From Acidobacteriaceae bacterium KBS 89 (GTDB taxonomy: Bacteria > Acidobacteriota > Terriglobia > Terriglobales > Acidobacteriaceae): 64,000 nt of DNA. The notes beneath the pieces were generated by a model. The model was not told the DNA's origin. It saw only the letters and a list, made by a program, of their open reading frames with translations, and did no database searches. Location of the stretch: assembly GCA_000381605.1 (NCBI GenBank), contig KB906760.1, positions 62,001 through 126,000 on the forward strand, read 5' to 3'. A program made the translations under genes and the position numbers. Below are positions 16,028 to 26,172 of the stretch, one piece after another (within the stretch, counting starts at the first letter, position 1; each line of letters starts with the position of its first letter).

Positions 16028-17743
16028 ATGAAGTCCATCAGAAAACTGCTATTGGTTGCTACGGCGTTTTTCATCATTCTCGGCGTGGCCGTTGCGTCCG
16101 CGTCGGCACAAACCAAACCTAACATTCTTTTCATCATGGGTGATGACATCGGCTGGATGCAGCCTAGCATCTACCATCGCGGCCTGATGGTCGGAGAAAC
16201 GCCCAACATCGATCGCATCGGCAAGGAAGGCGCGATCCTCATGACCTACTACGCCGAGCAGAGCTGCACGGCCGGACGCAACGCCTTCTTCACTGGCATG
16301 CATCCGCTGCGCACCGGCATGATCCCGCCTCAATTGCCCGGCAGCCCATCGTATCTGCGGCCCGGCACTCCGGCGCTTGCGAAATTCCTGCATGATCTCG
16401 GCTATTCGACCGGCGAGTTCGGCAAGAATCACTTGGGCGATCACACGGATGCGCTCCCAACCGCACACGGGTTCGAGGAATTCTGGGGCTACCTGTATCA
16501 CTTGGACGCGATGCAAGGGGTCAGCTTCCCCGATATCAACAAGACCCCGACTGAGCAAGGCATCGCTCCACCCTGCAAGAACACACCGATTCCCGGCCTC
16601 GCCGAGGTTCCAGGCGCAGTGGATCCCAAGACCGCGAACTGTCTGACACCGCCGCGGCCAGTCCTCTGGTGCCACTCCTCCGACGGAACATCGAAGAACC
16701 AGACCTGCAAGGACGAGGGTCCGCTAACGCTGGAACGGTCGAAGGGCGTGGACGAGGAGATCTCAGCCAAGGTCATTGACTTCCTCGGCCGCAACGATCC
16801 AAAGACCACTAACAAGCCATTCTTCGTCTGGTACAACCCAGCCCGCATGCACATCACAACCGTGCTGTCAGATAAATACATGGCCATGGTAGGTGAACCG
16901 GGCGGTAAGGACTGGGGTGTCAACGAAGCCGGCATGAAGCAGATGGACGACAACATCGGATTGGTCCTGGATAAGCTGCAGCAGATGGGCCAACTGGACA
17001 ACACGATTATCGTCTTCACTACCGATAACGGCGCCGAAGTAATCACGTTCCCTGATGGTGGCAATACGCCCTTCAAAGGCGGAAAGTTGACCACATGGGA
17101 AGGTGGCATGCGTGCTCCGTGTGTCGTTCGCTGGCCTGGCCATATTAAGCCGGGAACGGTCTTGAGCGACATCTTCGCGTCGCTGGATTGGGTGCCCACA
17201 TTGGTTGACTTGGCCGGCGGTCCCAAGGGCGACGCGCTGAAGCAACAGATTGAGGCCGGAAAGTATCCCGGGATCGTCAAGACGACGCTCGACGGTGTCG
17301 ACCAGCGTGCGTATCTGGAAGGCACGTCACCGAAGTCGGCGCGCGATACCTTCTTCTACTACACAGGACCGGTGCCGTCTGCGGTGCGCTACAAGAACTG
17401 GAAGTTCTATTACGCAATGGAGGGCATATGCCCGACCTGCGGTCTGAGCGGGCCCGTCACCTATAAATGGACCCAGATCGACAACATCAAGAGGGATCCC
17501 TTCGAGGGTTCTGTCGGTCCAGAGGGAAAAAGCGCTTTGGCCGTCGGCGGGGCACTTGCTGGCCCAGTCTCTTCTTATCTTTACGACTGGAACATCCTGC
17601 CTCTCGGCCAGTTGTTGTGGCTGAAGGAACTGGAGACCTACCAGGCGTTCCCTCCGCTGCAGGACCCCGCGTCCTACAACTTGAGTCAGGTCTACGACGA
17701 GATCAAGAACAGCTCCAGGGCAGTTGGTCACGCCAGCGACTAG
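16028..17743 (+). CDS. secreted arylsulfatase (571 aa)
   Basis: A type I sulfatase with a cleavable signal peptide (about 1-28, ending S-A-S-A-Q). Metal-binding D39-D40 is in F-I-M-G-D-D-I-G-W, and the formylglycine box is C80-T-A-G-R84. Further conserved blocks are G-K-N-H-L-G-D and T-T-D-N-G-A-E. The box has Ala in place of the usual Pro (CxAxR), a variant seen in this arylsulfatase group. It should hydrolyse sulfate esters outside the cytoplasm after Cys80 is converted by a maturase, which is not in the window. A second sulfatase follows at 18275. Confidence 0.9.
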   Translation: MKSIRKLLLVATAFFIILGVAVASASAQTKPNILFIMGDDIGWMQPSIYHRGLMVGETPNIDRIGKEGAILMTYYAEQSCTAGRNAFFTGMHPLRTGMIPPQLPGSPSYLRPGTPALAKFLHDLGYSTGEFGKNHLGDHTDALPTAHGFEEFWGYLYHLDAMQGVSFPDINKTPTEQGIAPPCKNTPIPGLAEVPGAVDPKTANCLTPPRPVLWCHSSDGTSKNQTCKDEGPLTLERSKGVDEEISAKVIDFLGRNDPKTTNKPFFVWYNPARMHITTVLSDKYMAMVGEPGGKDWGVNEAGMKQMDDNIGLVLDKLQQMGQLDNTIIVFTTDNGAEVITFPDGGNTPFKGGKLTTWEGGMRAPCVVRWPGHIKPGTVLSDIFASLDWVPTLVDLAGGPKGDALKQQIEAGKYPGIVKTTLDGVDQRAYLEGTSPKSARDTFFYYTGPVPSAVRYKNWKFYYAMEGICPTCGLSGPVTYKWTQIDNIKRDPFEGSVGPEGKSALAVGGALAGPVSSYLYDWNILPLGQLLWLKELETYQAFPPLQDPASYNLSQVYDEIKNSSRAVGHASD

Positions 17744-17746
17744 GGC

Positions 17747-18145
17747 GTGAAGAAGACCATGTTTGCGGCATGCGCCGTCATTACTGTAATGAGTGGTTTG
17801 CCACTGATGGCGCAGATGAACAAGGTACCTTTTACCGCTTCTTTCAGCTTCTACGCGGGTAGAGCGAAACTGCCTGCAGGAGCCTACACAATGAGACAAA
17901 TGCAGGGCGAACCGTCCGTCTTCGTGGTTGAGAATGCAAGTGGCCCGCACTCGGTCATTGTTGAGGGGCGGCCGTCTTCCAAGACTACAAGTGGGAATCC
18001 GCAGCTGGTCTTTAATCGGTATGGGACAGCGGACTATCTCGAGGGCGTTGAGACCTCCACTGGCACCTCGGTGGATCTGGGAACCGGCGCTGCGGAGACA
18101 CAGGGCCCATGCTCTTTTCTGCCGCGTTGGAGCATGGTGCTCTAG
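17747..18145 (+). CDS. small secreted acidobacterial protein (132 aa), altered C-terminus
   Basis: GTG 17747 lies 3 bp after the sulfatase stop. A signal peptide (MFAACAVITVMSGLPLMAQ) is followed by V-P-F-T-A-S-F-S-F-Y-A-G-R-A-K-L-P-A-G and an F-N-R-Y-G-T-A-D-Y-L motif that recur in small exported proteins of Acidobacteria. The last about 20 residues (Q-G-P-C-S-F-L-P-R-W) do not look like the family end, so a frameshift near 18090 is possible. Function is unknown; probably periplasmic. Confidence 0.65.
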   Translation: MKKTMFAACAVITVMSGLPLMAQMNKVPFTASFSFYAGRAKLPAGAYTMRQMQGEPSVFVVENASGPHSVIVEGRPSSKTTSGNPQLVFNRYGTADYLEGVETSTGTSVDLGTGAAETQGPCSFLPRWSMVL

Positions 18146-18274
18146 CGCTTTTGCCCGTTGTGTTACGCCGACGCAGCGCCCATGATCACTCCACTGCGTT
18201 CTGCGGAGGCCAGCTTAGTTGCGTACTGATACCGGGCCATGCAAGTACGAGTGATGGAAATTCAGGAGACACTG

Positions 18275-19882
18275 ATGAAATGCGCGAACAAGACAGGTTT
18301 GGTCATTCTGACGATTTTCTCTGTTTGCGCATTGGCTGTGTCGTGCGCCTCAGCACAAGCAAAGAAACCGAACATTCTCGTCATCTTCGGGGACGATGTA
18401 GGTTACTGGAATGTCAGCGCCTACAACCAGGGCATGATTGGATACAAGACGCCCAACATCGACCGAATCGCAAAAGAGGGTGCGCTGTTCACCAACTACT
18501 ATGGGCAGCAGAGTTGCACGGCAGGGCGCGCGGCGTTTATTACCGGCCAGAGCCCGATTCGTACGGGTCTGACTAAGGTCGGGCTCCCGGGCTCACCAAT
18601 CGGGATTCAGAAGCAGGACCCAACGATCGCAGATCTGCTCAAGCCGCAGGGTTATATGACCTTCCAAAATGGCAAGAACCATCTTGGGGACCGCGATGAG
18701 TTCATGCCCACGGTGCATGGGTTCGATGAGTTCTTTGGCAACCTGTATCACCTGAATGCCGAGCAGGAACCAGAGAATGTCGATTATCCCAAGAACCCCG
18801 GGTTCCTAACGAGCTTTGGGCCGCGGGGCGTGCTGAAGTGCAAAGCGACCGCGACGGAAAATACGACCCCCGATCCGCGGTTCGGCCCGTGGGGAAAGCA
18901 GACTTGCGAGGACACGGGTCCGCTCACCATCAAGAGGATGGAGACGGTCGACGAGGAGTTTCTTGCCGCGACGACGGACGACATGGATCGCTCCGTCAAG
19001 GCGGGCAAACCGTTCTTCATCTGGCACAACACGACGCGCATGCACATCTGGACGCATCTGTCGCCGAAGTATCAGGCTATGATCCCCCAGTACGGCCTCT
19101 ATGGCGCCGGCATGCAGCAGCTCGACGATGACGTCGGGGTCCTCCTGAAGAAGCTCGACGACCTGGGCATCGCTGACAACACGATCGTCATCTTCAGCAG
19201 CGACAATGGCGCCGAAGTGATGAGCTGGCCCGACGGTGGAACGACGCCGTTCCGTGGCGAGAAGAACACGAACTGGGAGGGGGGATACCGTGTACCGATG
19301 GTCGTACGTTGGCCCGGCGTGATCAAGCCGGGAACGAAAATAGGCGACGTCGTCGCGCATGAGGACTGGACCCCCACGCTGCTCGCTGCTGCGGGCGTGC
19401 CGGACGTAAAAGAGAAGTTGCTGACTGGCTATAAGGCCGGCGACTCAACATTTAAGGTCCACCTGGATGGCTACAACATGCAGCCGTTTCTCAAGGGAGA
19501 GGTGGAGGAGAGCCCCCGTAAGGAGTTTCTCTACTGGACGGATGACGGTGAACTTGCTGGTCTTCGGTATGCCAAATGGAAGCTTATTTTCATGGAACAG
19601 CGCGCTCACGGCTTTGACGTGTGGGAGGAGCCGTTTTATACGCTTCGCGTGCCAAAGCTGGTGGACCTGCAAGCCGATCCCTTCGAACGTGCGCCCGAGG
19701 AGGGGATCGACTATGACCATTGGAGAATGGACCGCGTCTACATGATCCTTCCGGGTGTTGGCTATGTCGCAGACTGGCTGAAAACCTTTGCGCAGTTTCC
19801 GCCCCGACAGGCACCGGCGAGCTTCAATCTTAATGAGATTATGCAGAAGATGAGAACCGCGACGGCCAATGCTAACAACTAG
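18275..19882 (+). CDS. secreted arylsulfatase, second copy (535 aa)
   Basis: ATG 18275 has AGGAGA upstream and starts a clear signal peptide ending S-C-A-S-A-Q; an earlier ATG at 18239 would bury it. D40-D41 (F-G-D-D-V-G-Y) and formylglycine box C81-T-A-G-R85 are present, as is G-K-N-H-L-G-D-R and S-S-D-N-G-A-E-V. It is a paralogue of the upstream sulfatase, with the same order of motifs and similar length but clearly diverged. The C-terminal N-L-N-E-I-M-Q-K-M helix is conserved in the family. Likely role: desulfation of an extracellular substrate. Confidence 0.9.
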   Translation: MKCANKTGLVILTIFSVCALAVSCASAQAKKPNILVIFGDDVGYWNVSAYNQGMIGYKTPNIDRIAKEGALFTNYYGQQSCTAGRAAFITGQSPIRTGLTKVGLPGSPIGIQKQDPTIADLLKPQGYMTFQNGKNHLGDRDEFMPTVHGFDEFFGNLYHLNAEQEPENVDYPKNPGFLTSFGPRGVLKCKATATENTTPDPRFGPWGKQTCEDTGPLTIKRMETVDEEFLAATTDDMDRSVKAGKPFFIWHNTTRMHIWTHLSPKYQAMIPQYGLYGAGMQQLDDDVGVLLKKLDDLGIADNTIVIFSSDNGAEVMSWPDGGTTPFRGEKNTNWEGGYRVPMVVRWPGVIKPGTKIGDVVAHEDWTPTLLAAAGVPDVKEKLLTGYKAGDSTFKVHLDGYNMQPFLKGEVEESPRKEFLYWTDDGELAGLRYAKWKLIFMEQRAHGFDVWEEPFYTLRVPKLVDLQADPFERAPEEGIDYDHWRMDRVYMILPGVGYVADWLKTFAQFPPRQAPASFNLNEIMQKMRTATANANN

Positions 19883-19892
19883 ACCGGACGAG

Positions 19893-20249
19893 ATGGTTGA
19901 AGCCGGTATCGACGAGTGCTTGGATTACTATGATCCGGAAAATCGGACCTTCCCCCAAATTGCGAGCAGGGTTTCTGTTGGCGGAGAGTTGACAAAACAA
20001 GAGGTGCTCCAAATCCTGAAGTGGAAGCTTCGGAGTCTCAAGGATTTGAATGCAGTAACAATTTCCGACAAGTATATGGCGAAGATCAACGAAGCGATCA
20101 CGAAGGCGCGCAAAGAAAACGGCAAATTTAGCGCGCTGGAGCTTTTGGACTGTATTCCCGGGATCGGTCTCGCTGCAGGAACTGCTCCTCTGTCAGTTTG
20201 CTACCCCGAGAAGTTTACGACCATGGCAAAAGAGCGAAGGAGCGTATAG
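19893..20249 (+). CDS. HhH-type DNA glycosylase-like fragment, probably C-terminally truncated
   Basis: The protein ends in a helix-hairpin-helix-like segment, L-D-C-I-P-G-I-G-L-A-A-G-T-A-P-L, then C-Y-P-E-K-F-T, which in HhH-GPD proteins precedes the catalytic Asp region. Here the reading stops about 12 residues later, so the catalytic part is missing. ATG 19893 (or 19869, overlapping the sulfatase end) may start it. The upstream 80 residues fit a helical N-terminal domain. It may be a real small protein or a truncated gene; I favour truncation. Confidence 0.45.
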   Translation: MVEAGIDECLDYYDPENRTFPQIASRVSVGGELTKQEVLQILKWKLRSLKDLNAVTISDKYMAKINEAITKARKENGKFSALELLDCIPGIGLAAGTAPLSVCYPEKFTTMAKERRSV

Positions 20250-20355
20250 AACCGACAAACTATTTCTAGTCATTGCTTCGTGTCGGCTGAAAAGCCACAC
20301 GTTATCGCGTGCCGGTTCTTACGATGCAGCGATTCGTGTTCGGGAGGACAGAACC

Positions 20356-21328
20356 GTGTGGTGGATCAGCTATCGCGGGGAATCGGGGCACGGCGTCGAC
20401 AACATCGGCGTCTTCGAGGACGACGGCTCCCCGCGCAAGACGCATCCGCTGCTGCTCGATCCATCGCCGGCCGCGCATCCTTTGCACATTGCGCGCGGCT
20501 TCGCCTTAGTGGGCGACGACCTCTACATCGCGAACGCGTGGCGCAAGGATAGCCACATTGCCCGCTACCACCGGCACGGCGACACCTTCCGCTTCATGGA
20601 GGTGCTCGCGAAGACCGCGCAGGTGGCGGCAATGGTGCACCCCTTCGACGTGGAACTGGGCGACGATGGTCGCATCTACGTCTCCTGCCAAGACACCAAC
20701 ACCGTGGTGTCGCTCGTGGCGGAGACCCGCGAACCCGCACCGGTGGCCGCGCACCTCCGCAAGCAGTATCCCAACGGAAAGTTTCTCCCCGGCACTCGTC
20801 GCGTCCAGCCACGGGAGCCTTCCCGAGTACGGTGACCACACGCCGCTCGATGTGCCAGCGCCTCTCGGTCTCAAGGTGGTGCTCGACAAGCACGGCATGC
20901 CACGCTACTCGGTGCGCGGCATCGTCGTACACCGGAAGCATCTGTACGTGGCGGACGAAGCCGCCGACGCAGTGAAGGTCTTCAATGTGCAGTCCGGGGA
21001 GTTGATGGCCCGTATCACAGGGCGGGAGCTTAAGGCGCCCGTGCACCTGATCCTGCACGGCGAGACGCTCTACATCGGCGCCTCGGGGAGCGGTAGCATC
21101 CTGGCGCTGGACCTGAAGTCCCCGCCGAAGGGCGAGCTCGAGGCGCGCGTGGTAATCGCCGGAGAGCTCGACGCGCCCTCCGGCGTCGCCGTCGGCCCCG
21201 AGGGCGATCTTTACGTCGCCGAGCGGAAGAAGCAGCGGGTGCGGCGCTTTTCCTTCGACGGGAAGAAAGAGGGGACCTTCATTCATAACCTTCCGGACAT
21301 GCCGGAGTTCCTCGTCTATGTTCCCTGA
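20356..21328 (+). pseudogene. NHL-repeat/SMP-30-like beta-propeller protein, one frameshift
   Basis: GTG 20356 follows GGGAGG. The first frame encodes propeller blades (H-P-F-D-V-E-L-G-D-D-G-R-I-Y-V-S) to about 20795. The continuation lies in another frame from S-H-G-S-L-P-E-Y on, with V-H-R-K-H-L-Y-V-A-D-E-A-A-D-A-V-K and S-G-V-A-V-G-P-E-G-D-L-Y-V-A. The join is near 20800-20810. Repaired, the product has about 323 residues and at least four blades, with no clear signal peptide. One indel only, so a sequence error is possible. Confidence 0.7.
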
Positions 21329-21992
21329 GAAATGCCAAAGCGAATAACGCGCCAATCCTGTGGTTTGTGCCCGGCTAAACCTACGACTTCAACACGAAAG
21401 TGAAGGTCCGCTTCGCTTCTAAGTGGCAGGTGGGGGGTGATAACTCTGGGCAGACGTGACAATGGACGGATCCAGACAGACCACAAGGCTCTCATTGAAG
21501 AGCGTCTGGCGGTGTGGGTACATTTGCAGTGCAGATAATGATATAGAGTGCAGGGGATCGGAGCGGGGCGCCTGCGGGCTGAGAATGCCAAGCTCAAGAG
21601 CAAAGACAAGGGCGACCTCACGTTGAAGGTGAGCGACAAAGGCGGGGTCTCTATGTACTGCTGCCTTGACACAACTCGGGCAGTAGATAACAGCGACCGG
21701 TGCAATGTTCATGTTTTTGACATCAGAAGTAGAGCGTCGGCCCGAGAGCATTCACATGGTTAGGTGAACTGCCTATATTGTTGTCATCGTCGCAATAAGG
21801 CTCGAAGTCGAAGCGCTTACCTAGCGGAATGTCCACTCCGGTCTGCAGAGCCGTCCTGTTCCACTATCTAGTGGTTGCGGCTTTAGTAGACCTCTGCAAG
21901 AGCGTAGGGCGCACAAATGCGGTGGCGGGCGAAGCTGCCTTTACGTAATACATAACATCAGACTGCTTCAACTTTGTCGGCGTCGCTAGCCG
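21329..21992 (+). other. mostly non-coding, with one coding relic
   Basis: About 21566-21658 on the plus strand reads L-R-A-E-N-A-K-L-K-S-K-D-K-G-D-L-T-L-K-V then S-D-K-G-G-V-S. This resembles the start of a small conserved protein that normally continues V-Y-G-L-G-R-F-P-V-T-L-Y; here it runs out of frame. The rest shows no gene, tRNA or repeat I can name. Confidence 0.35.
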
Positions 21993-24701
21993 CTAGAAAG
22001 CCGCGCGTTCGACCTCTTCGTTTTGCTCCTTCGCAAAGACGCCTGCTCTACCGGCTTCCAGAATGTGCTGTCCCTCCATGCGACCGAAAAGCTCGATCAG
22101 TTTCGCGATCACGCCAGTCCATCCGGTCTGGTGGCTGGCTCCCAGGCCCGCGCGGTTGTCACCGTGGAAGTACTCGAAGAAGAGCAGGTAATCCTTCCAT
22201 TGGGGATCGGTCTGGAATTTCTCCGTACCTCCATACACTGGCCTACGGCCGGATTTATCCCGCAGGAAGATCCGCTCCAAACGATTGGCTATCTCCCGGG
22301 CTACCTCGAACAGGTTCATCAACTTTCCTGAGCCGGTGGGGCATTCGATCTTAAACTTGTCGCCGTAATACAAATAAAATTGAAGCAACGCACGAATGAG
22401 CAGCGTATTCACCGGCATCCAAATTGGCTCGCGCCAGTTGGAGTTGCCACCGAACATGCCTGTGTCTGACTCGGCCGGAAGATAATTCACCCGGTACTCC
22501 TGACCCTCGACGTTGACGACGTAGGGATGCTCGTCGTGATATTTGGAGAGTGCCCGAAGCCCATACGGGCTGAGGAACTCGTTCTCATCGAGCATGCGTG
22601 TCAGAATCCGGCGTAACCTATTCTCATTCACAAGTGCAAGTATGCCGCGCTCGCCATATCCGAAATGGCCGGGCCCGGTTGCATGAATGCTGTCGATGAG
22701 CTCGGGCATACGTCGCAAACGTTCGAACATTATCTCAACCGCTCGTGGCACCCATTCGCGCTGCCAGGGCTCGATGACGGTAGTGGCACACAGGGGCAGC
22801 AAGCCAACCATGGAGCGCACTTTGAGCCGCTGTGCACTACCATCAGGACGGCGCAGGACATCGTAGTAGAAGCCGTCTTCCTCATCCCACATGCCTTCCG
22901 GCCCCGTCTGATTCATGGCATGGGCGATCCAAAAGAAATGGTCAGCGAACTTGATGGCCATGTCCTCGTAGAACGGGTCGTTGGCCGCCAGCTCCACGGA
23001 GATCTCAGCCATGTTCTGACAGAAAAGTGCTACCTAGGCAGTGCCGTCTGCCTGCTCGAAGTGGCCGCCGGTGGGCAGAGGCGAACTGCGGTCGAAGACG
23101 CCGATATTATCCAGCCCCAGGAATCCGCCCTCGAAGAGATTCTTGCCGAACCGGTCTTTGCGGTTGACCCACCAACTGAAATTCAGCATCAGCTTGGCAA
23201 ACGAGCGCTTGAGGAACTCAAGATCTCCCTTCCCCTTCAACGCTTGTTCCGTCCGGTACAGGAAGATAGTGGCCCAGGCATGCACCGGCGGATTCACGTC
23301 ACTGAAGTTCCACTCATAGGCCGGCATCTGACCGGTAGGATGGATGAAATACTCCTGCAGCATCAGGTCGAGCTGTTGTTTGGCGAATTCCGGATCGACC
23401 GCGGAGAGCGCGATGGCGTGGAACGCAACCACGGATACTCCCACTTGTCGGGCATGGAGATAACGTGTTTGTTCACTATGTGGAACCACTCGCTGTTGCG
23501 CCCGACGCAGCCGCTTGGCTTCATCGGGTCCTCGCCATGTTCGGTGAGCCATTTGTCCACGTCGAAGAAGAAAAACTGCTTGCTCCAAAGCATGCCGGCC
23601 AGCGCCTGACGCATGACGCGGGCTTGATCTTCGCTGACCCGGGTTGGGGTTATGGCTTTGTAGAACTCATCTGCTTCGCGCTTGCGGGTTTCCAGGATTT
23701 CAGCAAAGCTCTTGAACGGATCGCCGATGGCGGCAGGTGCCGCATCGGTGAGACGCAGACGGACGGTGGCGGCCCTTCCGGCACCCACATTCAACTGATA
23801 ATGTGCAGCAGACTTGGTTCCCGTTTTCTCGGGATTCACTGCGTCTTTCTTGCCCTCAACGACATAGTTGTTGATTCCGTCTTTGACATACGGAGACTGG
23901 TTAGCCGTGCCGAAGATCCGCTCGTTGTTCGTCTCATTTTCTGTGAACAGCAGTTCGGATTCGCCCTCGCAGTACAGATACCGCTGACCCAGATCCGCGT
24001 GAGACGTTACAACAGCCTGTTTGCCTTTCTGGCCGGAGACCTGCTTCAGGGACGGTTTGGGTGTATCGGGCCACCATGTCCAGGTGTTGCGAAACCATAG
24101 TGTCGGCAGGACATGCACGGTGGCTGGCTCAGGACCGCGATTCACCACGCTGATCTGGATCAGGATGTCTTCAGGCGACTCCTTGGCATACTCGACAAAG
24201 ACATCAAAGTAGCGATCATCGTTGAAGACCCCGGTATCCAGCAGTTCATACTCCATGTCGCCGCGATTGCGACGTCTGTTCGTTCTCGATCAGATCGACG
24301 TAGGGGTAAGCCGCTTGCGGATACTTGTAGAGATACTTCATGTAGGAATGCGTGGGCGTGCTGTCGAGGTAGAAGTAGTATTCTTTGACGTCTTCGCCGT
24401 GGTTGGCCTCGCTGTTGGTCAGACCGAACGCACGTTCTTTGAGAATGGCGTCTTTGCCATTCCACAGGGCCACGCTGAAGCACAGCACCTGGTTGAAATC
24501 GCTGATCCCGGCGAGGCCGTCCTCACCCCAGTGATAGGCGCGCGACCGGGCCTGGTCAGCGAACCGTACCCCACTGCCGCTCGCTCAGAAAGGGTCCCAC
24601 TTTCTCCAGGGTATCTTGGCGGCGACTACCTTTAGTTGGGATCTGGTGGACTCGAGTGTGCCTGCCTCTTGCAGTCTGGCTGATTCCGCATCTTGCGACA
24701 T
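21993..24701 (-). pseudogene. GH63-type glucosidase, multiply disrupted
   Basis: ATG 24701 has an excellent GAGGAG site and starts M-S-Q-D-A-E-S-A-R-L. Pieces of one protein of about 880-900 residues follow in changing frames: W-R-K-W-D-P-F, then a frameshift and a small deletion near 24540-24600; Q-A-R-S-R-A-Y-H-W-G-E-D-G-L; a shift near 24280; F-N-D-D-R-Y-F-D-V-F-V-E-Y; a shift near 23425; E-Y-P-W/F-H-A-I-A-L-S; then an in-frame TAG at 23034-23036 replacing the Trp of A-D-G-T-A-W. The last part (21993-23012) is in the same frame and reaches the natural end. At least five lesions make it a clear pseudogene. Confidence 0.8.
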
Positions 24702-25083
24702 TTTGTTTCTCCTCTTGCCTGGCCGGTTCGCATCAAGAGAGCCGGGCTCGAACTTCGTCCCTGGATCCGCATTGCCCAAATTGAAGCAGCGCCGTGATAA
24801 ATGGGCTGTGACGCGCATCACAGGGGGCCGACGCGATTCGTCACGCGACGATGAGAACGCTTCAATTGTGGTCCATTTGCGTCAATATGACCACTAGAAG
24901 AACTTCTAGTTCACAATGGAGAGGGGTTCGGCAGCGCCGGCTCATCGTAAAGCCCGGGGCCTGCTGTGCATAACGCCGCCGTCAGCGAAGATAGTGGTAG
25001 CTGTTATATAACCTGCGCCCGTCTACGGTGGATTTCATCGGACTCTGATCCCTAGTCTCGGCTCTCCGCGAATAACAATACCT
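24702..25083 (+). other. intergenic, no gene seen
   Basis: Upstream region of the GH63 pseudogene. It should hold that gene's former promoter, but no convincing -35/-10 pair was found. No repeat or RNA was recognised. Confidence 0.4.
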
Positions 25084-25337
25084 TCACCTTGTGTGCCTCA
25101 CGATTCGATTGGTCACAGCGCGAGCTAACGAATACGGCAGCGCTATGAGAACCGGCCCGACAATCACGCGGGACCGGGGAATATTTCATGGAAGATCAGG
25201 AACTGAAATAGCGCATCCAGCAGGATCGACATCGCAATCAACACCGCGACATGCTCAAAAGCCTCTTGAGCAACGCTCGGCGGCCCTGAGTGTCGAAGAG
25301 AATGCTCATAATATAGGGCAATCGCCGGGCCCGCGAA
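25084..25337 (-). pseudogene. C-terminal fragment of a small membrane protein, frameshifted
   Basis: The minus frame reads A-L-Y-Y-E-H-S-L-R-H-S-G-P-P, then a hydrophobic helix (V-A-V-L-I-A-M-S-I-L-L-D-A-L-F) to F-P-G-P-A. After a shift near 25164 it continues V-I-V-G-P-V-L-I-A-L-P-Y-S-L-A-R-A and stops at 25084. The 5' end cannot be followed beyond about 25337. Two or three membrane helices are visible. The family looks conserved but I cannot name it. Confidence 0.45.
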
Positions 25338-25541
25338 TCGGAGATTCCGGCCCGTATGCCGAGGAATATGGCCACTTGCGGACTGAAGAATGAATCGGAA
25401 ATGGCCCGGACCCTTCAGGCGCTTGGGAGGGTTTCCAGAAATCTGTGCTTTGAACGGGGACGATGGACATAAATCCCGAATATTCATTTCTTCTATCAAA
25501 TCAGCCGGAGACCCGAGTATTGGTCTACGAGGAGTCTTATC

Positions 25542-26087
25542 ATGGCAGAAGAAAGGCTTCCAATGCTGCCCCGGCACGATCTGAAGAAGAGCGCCTTTGA
25601 TGAGTTCAAGAGGTTCGTCGTAATCTTCCTCTACCTTTGGGTTGTCTTCGCATTGCTGTCTCTCCACAAGAGCATCATCCTGTTAGAGCATCATTTGGAT
25701 TATCAGGAGCACACCTTTGCGATGATCAACGCGTTCATTTTCGCCAAGGTGCTGCTTATCGGTGAGAATCTTCACCTGGGGACGCGGTTTAGCGATAAGC
25801 CGCTCATCTATCCCGTTCTGCACAAATGCTTCGTCTTCACTGTGGTGCTCCTCTGCTTTCACATCGCAGAGAGTGTACTGGTGGGAGTGTGGCACGGGAG
25901 AATGGTTATGGACAGCCTTCCGCCGTTAATAGGTGGGGGTGTGAAAGGCGTCTTGTCGGTGAGTGTCATATGTTTTGTCGTCTTGTTACCTTTCTTCGCA
26001 TTCAGAGAGGTTAGCCGGATAGTCGGCCGCAGGGAGATGTGGGGCGTGTTTTTCCAACGCAGAAGAAACGACCCCAGGCTGCCATAG
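25542..26087 (+). CDS. four-helix membrane protein (181 aa)
   Basis: Four hydrophobic segments at about residues 25-45, 62-75, 92-115 and 128-152, with charged loops including H-L-D-Y-Q-E-H and R-F-S-D-K-P-L-I-Y. No signal peptide; inner membrane expected. The start ATG at 25542 precedes a hydrophilic N-terminal tail of about 20 residues. Similar conserved hypothetical membrane proteins occur in soil bacteria, but no function is known to me. It stands alone between a pseudogene and an outer-membrane gene. Confidence 0.75.
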   Translation: MAEERLPMLPRHDLKKSAFDEFKRFVVIFLYLWVVFALLSLHKSIILLEHHLDYQEHTFAMINAFIFAKVLLIGENLHLGTRFSDKPLIYPVLHKCFVFTVVLLCFHIAESVLVGVWHGRMVMDSLPPLIGGGVKGVLSVSVICFVVLLPFFAFREVSRIVGRREMWGVFFQRRRNDPRLP

Positions 26088-26172
26088 GCCCCTCGCCGGA
26101 ATTGGTCGCAGGACAGTATCGAGAAGAACAAGAAGGCCAGCAGCAGTCTTGAGCCTGGACGCTTTTAGAGAG

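Noticed and set aside
23034..23036. Stop codon recoding (TAG as amino acid)
   Set aside because: Other genes have TGA and TAA in similar positions, and this gene has further frameshifts, so decay is simpler.
22665..23609. 314-codon plus-strand frame
   Set aside because: It lies wholly antisense to the GH63 pseudogene, whose protein matches are on the minus strand.
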